Shown piece after piece: positions 56,770 through 64,000 of a stretch of DNA of 64,000 bases. The position numbers and the translations under genes were made by a program. Under the pieces are notes generated by a model. That model did no database searches, had not been told where the DNA came from, and was given only the letters and a program-made list of their open reading frames with translations. The DNA lies in assembly GCF_902635505.1 (NCBI RefSeq), contig NC_045428.1, positions 217,180,301-217,244,300 of the forward strand. The letters run 5' to 3'. How positions within the stretch are numbered: position 1 is the stretch's first letter; each line of letters begins with the position of its first letter. Source of the stretch: Sarcophilus harrisii. Lineage: Eukaryota; Chordata; Mammalia; Dasyuromorphia; Dasyuridae.

Positions 56770-57160
56770 GACTGACAGTCAACATGAATTTATTTAACAG
56801 TTACTATGTTCTAGGCACTGAGGATACAAAGAAAAGCAAAAACAATCTAATGGGGAAGACAGAACTCAAACTGTACAGACAAGATATACATACATACATA
56901 CATACATATATATATAAAATGATTCAGAGGTAATCTCAGAGAGAGGGCACTACTATTAAAGGGGACCAAAAAAGGCTTGTTATATAAGGTAGAATTTTAG
57001 CTGAAACTTGAAGGAAGCCAGGATAAAGAGAAAGCACTGATTCTCCATCAGTGACATTTCCCAGAATTGGGAAATGGGGTTTGAAAGTCAAGAGTCCTAT
57101 ATTTTTGTATTTGTACAGTGCTTAGAGAGGAAAATGTGTGAGACTGGAAAGGTATAAAGA
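56770..57160 (+). repeat. Ancient mammalian interspersed repeat
   Basis: 'tatttaacagttactatgttctaggcactgagg', 'atacaaagaaaagcaaaaac', 'taatggggaagacaga', 'agagggcactactattaaag' and 'gaattttagctgaaacttgaaggaagccagg' form the common therian 'ctactatgtgccaggcactg' repeat. The family name is not assigned. A second degraded copy is at 57775-58090. Confidence 0.75.
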
Positions 57161-57774
57161 GATAAAGAGGGTTAGGGTTTTAAAAACCAACTAATCAATC
57201 AATTTTAAGAATTTATCATGTACCAGTCACTGTGCTAATAAGCTCTGAAGAGTGATAGATTAAGCTTAATGATTGCAATTTCATAGTAAATTGGAATTTA
57301 CTCTGAGCCTCTCATTCAAGCTCCCAATCCTATAAGAGTCTCAAAATTACAGCAAGTCTTGTCATTTTAACTCCTAAGTTTCTGAAGCTTGCTTAGGCAT
57401 TTCAGGCATCATGGATGATGTCCTATATAGTTGTATGAAGAATAGAAGTGGTATGTTGAGCATGGAAGTACAGAAATACAGTTTATATCATCTAATTCCT
57501 TTGATAGCAATTTCAGAGCAAAGAGAAGAGTCCTAAAACATCTCTAGGCCTTTATATTCTAGAGAAGATGAAATTTCAGCCTGAGTCAGTCTTTTATATT
57601 ACCTAAGTAGGTAGGTAGTAGCAAGCATAGTAGGCAGTTGACTGTATGATAAAATTCAAAATGCATTAGGAAACCTTTCTCTTTCCTAAAGAACACTACT
57701 CTCACCAGCTTTCCAGCATTTGAAACTCCAATGGAAATTCATTTCTTTAAATGTAGACTTCTTGCTCCTTGTTC

Positions 57775-58090
57775 AAATCAATTCAATTTAATAAGTACTG
57801 ATTCAGCACCTAAGAAAAAACATTAAGAAGTCTTTGCCTTCAAGGGGCTTGCATTATATTTAATGGATATAATATATGTACAGATAAGAATAACATATAA
57901 CTCATAAGGAAATAAGATAAGGAAAAGAGAACTTAGCAAAATATGACAAGATCATGAGTCATACATATAAGAAAATATGAATACAGTGAAGGGAGAGATC
58001 ATTTCTGGTCAGGGAGATAAAGGGAAGATTCCTTGAAGTAGTGAATTCTACTTGATGGACTGGCAAGGGAAGAAGTGATCAGACTGTACT
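57775..58090 (+). repeat. Ancient mammalian interspersed repeat, second copy
   Basis: 'ttaataagtactgattcagcacc', 'cttcaaggggcttgcattat', 'gggagagatcatttctggtc' and 'gaagattccttgaagtag' match the order of 56770-57160. Confidence 0.65.
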
Positions 58091-58097
58091 GTAAGAA

Positions 58098-61000
58098 TTA
58101 ATTTTTTTTAATTTAACATTTTATTTTCCTCCAATTACGTAAAGCAATTTAAAATATTCATTTTAATGCTTTGAGTTTCAAATTCTCCGTCTTTCTCCAT
58201 CGTAATGCCCCCTGATTAAGAAGACAAGTAAATCAATATAGGTTATATATGCATAGTCATGAAAAGCATTTCTACTTTCATAATGTAAAAGAAAATATAG
58301 ACCTCCCCCCCAAAAAAAAAATTTCAAAAAAAAATAAGGAAAGGTTTATTTATTTATTTATTAAGCATGCCTTGGGGCAGTTAGGTGGTGCAATGGATGG
58401 AGCACCAGCCCTGAAGTCCGGAGGACCTGAGTTCAAATCTGGTCTCAGACACTTACCACTTCCTAGCTCTATGACCCTGGGCAAGTTACTTAACTCCAAT
58501 TGCCTCAACAACAACAACAGCATGCCTCAATCTGTATTCAGACACCACCAATTCTTTCTCTGGTGATGGATAACATTTTTTATCATAAATCTTTCAGAGT
58601 TGTCTTGGGTCATTATATTATTGAGAATAGCTAAATCATTCACAGCTACGATATTGCTGTTACTTTGTACATAGTACATTTCACTCTTCATAAGCTCATG
58701 TAAGTCTTTCCATATTTTTCTGAGAGGATCTTGCTCATCATTTCTTATACTGCAACAGTATTCCACATTACAATCACATACCATAATCTGTCCATTCTTC
58801 AGCTGATGGCCATTCCCTCAGTATTCAATTCTTTGCTGCCAGGAAAGAGCTATTATCTATCTATCTATCCATCCACACACATATAGGTTTTTTCCCTTTT
58901 TGTTTTTAATCTCTTTTTAGATATAGACTATAAGTAGTATTGCTAAATCAAAAGATATGCATGGTTTTTATAACCCTTTGGTGTAGTTCCAAATTTCTTT
59001 ACAGAATGGTTGAATCAGTTTACAACTCTACCAACAATGCATTAAATATCTCATTTCCCCCACATCTCTTGTACCATTTGACATTTTCCTTTTCTGTACC
59101 ATTAGATAATCAGATAGGCATGAGGTGGTACCTCAGAACTGTTTTAACTTGCATTTCTCCAATCAATAGTGATTTAGAGCATTTTTTCATATGGTTATAG
59201 AAAATTTTGATTGCTTCATATGAATATTGTTCATTTATTTTAATCATTTATCAATTGAGGAATGACACTTATTTTTACAAATTTGACTCAGTTCTTTTTG
59301 TTTGAGAAATAAAGCCTTTCTCAGAGAAACTTGCTTCAAAAATTTTTCTTAGTAAATCCTATTTTAGTAAATCCATCCTATTTCCTCCACTATATATTCT
59401 TTTCTCTCTCACCCTATCTCTCCTCAAAAGTGTTTTGTTTCTGACTATTCCCTCCCTCCCTTCTATCACTTCACCTCTTTCCTTTATGCTCTTCCCCTCA
59501 CTCCTACTTTCCTATAGGATAAGATAGATATCTATATCCAATAAGTGGGTATATGTTATTCTCTCTTTGAGTTAATTCTTATGAGAGTAACCTTCACTCA
59601 CTCTCCTTCATTTATCCATCCCCCCTTTCACTATCCCCCTTTTTCCAATACATTCCTCATTCACCCCTTAATTTTATTTTTTAGATATTATTCCTTCATA
59701 TTCATCTCAAAAATACTTCTTTTAACAGTTCTAATAATGAAAAAGTTCCTATGAATTACAAGTATCACCTTCCCTTGTAAGAAACAGTTTGATCTTATTA
59801 AGTGCCTTATGATTTCCCTTTCCTGTTTATTGTTCAAATGTTTTCTTGTGTCTTGTATATGAAAGTCAGATTTTCTATTCAACTCTGGTCTTTTCATCAA
59901 CAATGTTTGAACACCCTTTATTGCATTCAACATCCATTTCCCCCTCCCTGCCTGAAGATTATAATTAGTTTTGTGAGGTAGGTGATTCTTGGTTGTAATC
60001 TTAGCTCCTTTACTCTCTAGAATATCATATTTCCAGCCATCCAATTCTTTAATGTTAAAGCTGCTGAATCTTGTGTTATTCTGATTATGGCTCCACTATA
60101 ATTGAATTGTTTCTTATTCTTGCAATATTTTCTCCTTGACTTGGGAGTTTTGGAATTTGGTTAAAATATTTCTAAGAGTTTTCATCTTGGGAGGTAATCT
60201 TTTAGAAGGTAATCAGTGGATTCTTTCAATTTCTATTTTATAAAAAATCTGGTTCTAGAATATCAGGACAATTTTCCTTGATAATTAAGAGAAGCTGCCC
60301 AGACTCTTTTTGGATCATGGCTTTCAAGTAGACTAATAATTTTCCCCTTCGGTGAATTTTTGTGCCTCTTTTCTATTCAACCAATTCTTCTTTTCAAAAA
60401 ATTCTTTTCTTACTTGGACTTTTGTACCTCTTTTACCATTTGGCCTACTCTGTTTTTTAAGGTGTTATTTTCTTCAGTATTTGTGTGTGTGTCCTTTACC
60501 AAGCTGTTAACTCTCCTCCCCACTGCCATGATTTTCTTATATCATTCTCATTTTTTCTTCCCAATTTTTCCTCTGTCTCTCTTATTTGATTTTCAAAAAT
60601 CGTTTTTGAGCTTTTCCATGGTTAAAGAACAATTCATATTTTTTCTTGGAGGCTTTGGGGTAGGAACTTTAACTTTGTTATCTTTTTCTGGGTGTATGTT
60701 TTGATCTTCCTTATCACCATAGTGATTTTCTATGATCAAAACTTTTTTTCTGTTGTTTTCTCATTTTCTAGCCTATATCTTGACTTTTAAACTCTTTTCT
60801 TCAGTTAGAGTTTTCTGCCCTGGTTCTGTGAGAAGGATCCCTCCTCACTCTGACTACAAACTGGAGTGTGCTAGTGTTCCCCCTCATCCTGGAACTACCA
60901 CTTCAGACTATTACCCAGATTTAAATATGGGCAAAACAACAGATTCTTGCCTCAGTGTTAGCAAAAAGATCCCTGTAATCTCCTTCTGACCAGTCTTCTG

Positions 61001-61150
61001 TTCAGTCTCTTTACTATTTGTAAGCTGAGAACTCCTGAAGCAGCTTTTGTGGCTTCCAAAGTCTGCTCCTGGTTTGCTAGGTCTGAGTCTGCACTGGTAT
61101 GACCTGTGCTGGATTGTGCTCCAGTCTCTCCCAAGTGCAATAGACCTTTT
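58098..61150 (-). mobile_element. HAL1-like (half-L1) element, nearly full length
   Basis: Read on the minus strand from 61150: a 5'UTR ('tctattgcacttgggagag', 'ctggagcacaatccagcac'); an L1-type ORF1 with a lysine- and glutamate-rich coiled-coil part (about 60700-60350), then the segment NCPDILEPDF and the C-terminal part (60044-59688, ILESKGAKITTKNHLPHKTN); a G- and A-rich spacer (59690-59350); then directly the last part of ORF2 (58784-58527, EYCCSIRNDEQDPLRKIWKD) and an L1 3'UTR. The endonuclease and nearly all of the reverse transcriptase are absent, which is the definition of HAL1. It carries stops and frameshifts. A young SINE sits at 58373-58518. Confidence 0.8.
58373..58518 (+). mobile_element. 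Marsupial tRNA-derived SINE with target duplication
   Basis: 'ggggcagttaggtggtgcaa', 'gagcaccagccctgaagtcc', 'acctgagttcaaatctggtc' and 'gaccctgggcaagttactta', with an (AAC)n tail. Flanked by agcatgcct at 58364-58372 and 58519-58527. Inserted in the HAL1-like element's 3'UTR. Confidence 0.93.
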
Positions 61151-61154
61151 CTGC

Positions 61155-61345
61155 CAATTGGAAAATCATTTCACCCCAGATCAGCAACTCACCTATAATT
61201 TATGATTTTAGAAAGTTGTCTGGTGCACTGAAAGGTTATGATTTGTTTGTGATAATACAACTAGAAGATATCAGACACAGAATTTGAACCCTACCTTTCC
61301 TGACTTCAGAACCAACCCTCTAGCTACTGTCATGCTGCTTTTCTA
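61155..61345 (-). mobile_element. MAR1/MON1-type SINE fragment
   Basis: 'ccaattggaaaatcatttcacc', 'gatcagcaactcacctataa', 'ttagaaagttgtctggtgcactgaaaggtta' and 'aatttgaaccctacctttcctgac': the reverse of the long marsupial CORE-SINE. It abuts the 5' end of the HAL1-like element. Confidence 0.82.
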
Positions 61346-61349
61346 TTTC

Positions 61350-63210
61350 TAATTAAGACCAAGGAAGTCTTTTGATCACAATTCTGATACAAATCAATAG
61401 GAACTCCATGTTTGATCAAGAAGCAAATAGAAACCTTTTTTCCACTACCTACCAATTCAGCTCCAGTCTGGATAATGAGGTTTTTTTCCTCTTAATTCAT
61501 TGGAGTTCATTTTTAGATTCATTTTAGCCACCTTTGATGAATCCCATGAATCAGAATATAATGGGAGAGCATTTTAAACCAGATGGTTTCTGGTGGCTAT
61601 GCATAATACATAATACATAGCTATACATAATTAAAATTCATATACAAAGCAGACTAGTATAATCTTAAAGATTCCTCAACATCCTTACCAGCAATATTTA
61701 CACAATTTTAATAATTTCCATCCCAAATCTTAAACACAGTAATACAGTTAGAATTTTAACAATAATTCATCAACCACTTTCCAATTCCTCATATCAGTTC
61801 AAAGTACAGGAGCAATGGTCTCTCATTCAAAAGACTGCTTCCTGCTGCGGACAGTAGGACACTCTCAGTCCAGGGAGGGAAATGGGTATGGTGTGGTATG
61901 CTAATAATGATCAAAGCTTCCAATGGGCTGATCCCAGTCCCAGAAGCAGTTCAATATATCAGCAATTTGATCAAAATCTAGAGCAAAAACCAAATCTAAC
62001 AAATAAAGGTTAGAATAGTCTGGACCTGCTACAAAATGTGGAGAGGCCACTACAGACTGGCCAGCAGCTCCTAAGTGAAGGAACAAGTTTGCTTCACAGG
62101 ACAGGCAGACAGCTATAGTCCCAATAAATAGCAGTTAGGTTTCACAGACCACTGTGCTAATTGTCCTCTCATTATTTAAAACCTTAAAAAAACCCTGAAT
62201 ATCCACAGACACAAATATCCAGTAACAGATAGATGACCAGGCTAAATACTCATTTGCCTAAGTATTTAGGATATAATGATTACATACAATCAGATTGGAA
62301 ACAGCAAGGTATGACATAATTGAATTGCATTAACAATTTCTATTGACCATTTGTTCTGATTATAGAAATCAGTTTCAGGAGGAAAAAAATGCAGGGACAA
62401 GATCATAACATAATATAAGCAGTCAAAATTGATCTTTCAGCACAAACAGGACAAAATACCCTTAACTCAGTTTTATTCCAGGTGATTGTCCCACTAACTG
62501 TAAGAGGGTGGAGCTTTAAAACTCCTGAATAGTATTAGCTATAAGCCCAAGAAATTTTACCTCCTATAACAAATCCCATTAACCAAAGTTTCAGATAAAT
62601 CCCAAACAGGTATTTACCATGACCCTATATAGATAACAGTAAGAAATTTGTCCCAGTAAATTAACATAATTATCTTACATACCCAAGTAGATAGTTATAA
62701 AAGTTGAACATTATACAAATCATTTTGCTTGAAAATACCCAATACATAGAAAATTCCAAATTGCATATTGTTCATAACAGAAACATTTTTAAAAGGATGA
62801 GGAAAACTAATATTTTCAGAAGCCCTTTAAATAATGGGCATAACCTCAGGATACAATCAATACAATTAATTAAAACTTATACAAATTATACTAGTTCCAC
62901 ATAAAAGAATCCAAGAAGTTCTTAAAAATATTAATTAAACTTTTAGAAATAACCCTGCCAAATTATAGATCACATTTATAACCATATTCCTTAAACAAGA
63001 AAACCATTATGTATCTAAAAAAACAAATATTCAGTCAATTAACTTATTACAGTAAAAGTAGGCTGTCTCTTTTATATGACAATTTGCTTTCTGCAGCTGA
63101 GAGCCAAGCCTCTACAGAAGTCTTACATTTAGAACACTTAGGAGGGGAAGGGGATTCCACGTGGCAGACACTCCCCCACTTCCCCTCCAAAGAGGCAGCC
63201 ATGGGCAGCA
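61350..63210. other. No recognised feature
   Basis: AT-rich; some passages (61780-62100, 63060-63210) have the texture of old ERV internal sequence, but no domain or primer-binding motif is readable. No gene call. Confidence 0.35.
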
Positions 63211-63218
63211 AGGGTGGG

Positions 63219-63526
63219 TGTAATGGGCTGAAGCTCAGCCGATGCACCGTGGTCCAAGCACTTGAGGCTAATTAGCAATTGGACAATACTCTATTAATAT
63301 ATGCTTGGAGAAAGAATGGCCCTGCCCACTCTCTGTGTAAGTTTGATGTGTTGTATAGGAGATTGAGTGGAAGATTTGGTGGGTGGAATGTGAGAGCCAG
63401 AGGCACTGCTAGTCGGATTCGTGTTGTGATTGCTCTCACTTCGTGTTGCCATTCCCCTTCACCTCCGCAAAGAATAAAGATCAAGGATTTTCCCGTATCC
63501 TGATTCCAGCTAATTTTAAAAATATC
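63219..63526 (+). mobile_element. Class II (ERVK-like) LTR, possibly the 5' LTR of a provirus
   Basis: Starts TGTAATGGGCTGAAG and is closely related to the solo LTR at 5333: shared 'actctattaatatatgcttgg', 'tgatgtgttgtatagga', 'ttggtgggtgga', 'agaataaagat' and 'ccagctaattttaaaa'. aataaa at 63473-63478. Eight or so CpGs remain, so it is probably young. No 6-bp direct repeat is seen at the far side, and internal-looking sequence follows, so it may be a 5' LTR. The exact 3' edge lies between 63520 and 63550. Confidence 0.8.
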
Positions 63527-64000
63527 TGGGTGCTCAACGTGGTCATCACAAGTTGGGGTAGGGAACACAAGCTAAATCTTCATCCCTGAAGACAAAAGAT
63601 TCTTTTCCACTCAGTTCTTTTCCACTCAAGAGTCCTCACTCAATTTTCTCTATCCTTCCATTAAAAACTTTCCTTTCCTTCTTGATACATACTTTAAATA
63701 ATTTCCAACAACCTTTCTAACTAGATGCTCCATTGCTAAAGTAGTAGAAAGCTGTGTGTGTGGGGGGGGGGGGGGGGGGGGAGGGGATGTGAGTTGAATC
63801 TTTACCTTTTAAGACAAAAGATTCTCTCTCGTTTCTCCCTCCCCCACCTTTTCTCTCTCCTCCCAAATATCTTCCCAATACTTTCTCTCTCTTCTCTTAA
63901 ATTACCTTCATTCTCCTGTCCTTTCCCTTCAAGACTGTTAAGATTCACAATACAGTGAACAGCTGAATGATTCCATAAAACCCCTATGTCCAACAGAACT
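63527..64000 (+). mobile_element. ERV primer-binding site and leader, cut by the window end
   Basis: 'tgggtgctcaacgtggtc' at 63527-63544 resembles the lysine-tRNA primer-binding site of class II ERVs (TGGTGCCCAACGTGG in HERV-K). The leader holds a repeated phrase: 'aagacaaaagattct' at about 63591 and again at 63812, with a G run of about 20 between them. No gag start is visible before the window ends. Whether the element is whole or broken cannot be judged. Confidence 0.6.
63758..63781. repeat. Long G homopolymer
   Basis: About 20 G after a short (TG)n. Prone to sequencing and assembly error. Confidence 0.9.

Overview
This window looks like ordinary intergenic or intronic DNA from a marsupial. 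The assignment rests on its repeats. There are many 5'-truncated L1 copies with a therian L1 ORF2 C-terminus and a G-rich 3'UTR. There are tRNA-derived SINEs beginning ggggcagctaggtgg, of the kind abundant in Metatheria (the accagccctgaagtc variant recalls Australasian marsupials), plus MIR/THER-type CORE-SINEs, an RTE/BovB fragment and a HAL1-like element. I found no host protein-coding exon, tRNA, rRNA or CRISPR array that I could defend. No reading frame exceeds about 130 codons, and the longest recognisable ones are L1 ORF2 tails, an L1-type ORF1 and a decayed Ty3/gypsy pol segment. Species and chromosome cannot be determined from the sequence alone.

Layout. 0-4 kb: an L1 end, then the left arm (about 980-3370) of an inverted segmental duplication. 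5-11.3 kb: a young solo LTR with a perfect 6-bp target duplication (5333-5706), two copies of a small terminal-inverted-repeat element, a strong AT quasi-palindrome and a cluster of L1 3' ends. 11.6-20.7 kb: a long purine tract, then layered LTRs, SINEs and L1s, including an LTR inside an LTR, an LTR inside a SINE and an LTR inside an L1. 21-27 kb: more class I-type LTRs, a CTCF-like site at 23821 and an unclassified repeat. 27.6-31.4 kb: a young L1 inside an older L1, MIR and SINE copies, and a third solo LTR of the family seen at 18 and 19 kb.

31.3-35.6 kb is the most unusual stretch. It is the right arm of the inverted duplication, rebuilt by several short local duplications. One is a 102-bp direct repeat bracketing an inverted copy of sequence about 600 bp upstream. 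37.9-38.5 kb holds a minus-strand Ty3/gypsy pol fossil. 41.2-41.7 kb is a solo LTR with a 4-bp target duplication. 42.1-44.3 kb is a several-level nest (L1, then L1 and RTE, then LTR). 46-50 kb holds old L1s. 51-55.5 kb holds ERV-derived sequence and LTRs on the minus strand. 58.1-61.15 kb is a nearly complete HAL1-like element. 63.2 kb to the end is an LTR followed by a lysine-type primer-binding-like site, so it may be the 5' edge of an ERV that runs off the window.

Nothing here works as an operon or pathway. The functional candidates are regulatory: LTR promoters and one CTCF-like motif. The main biological interest is genome rearrangement and the relative dating given by the nests. Edges not fixed by target-site duplications are approximate.
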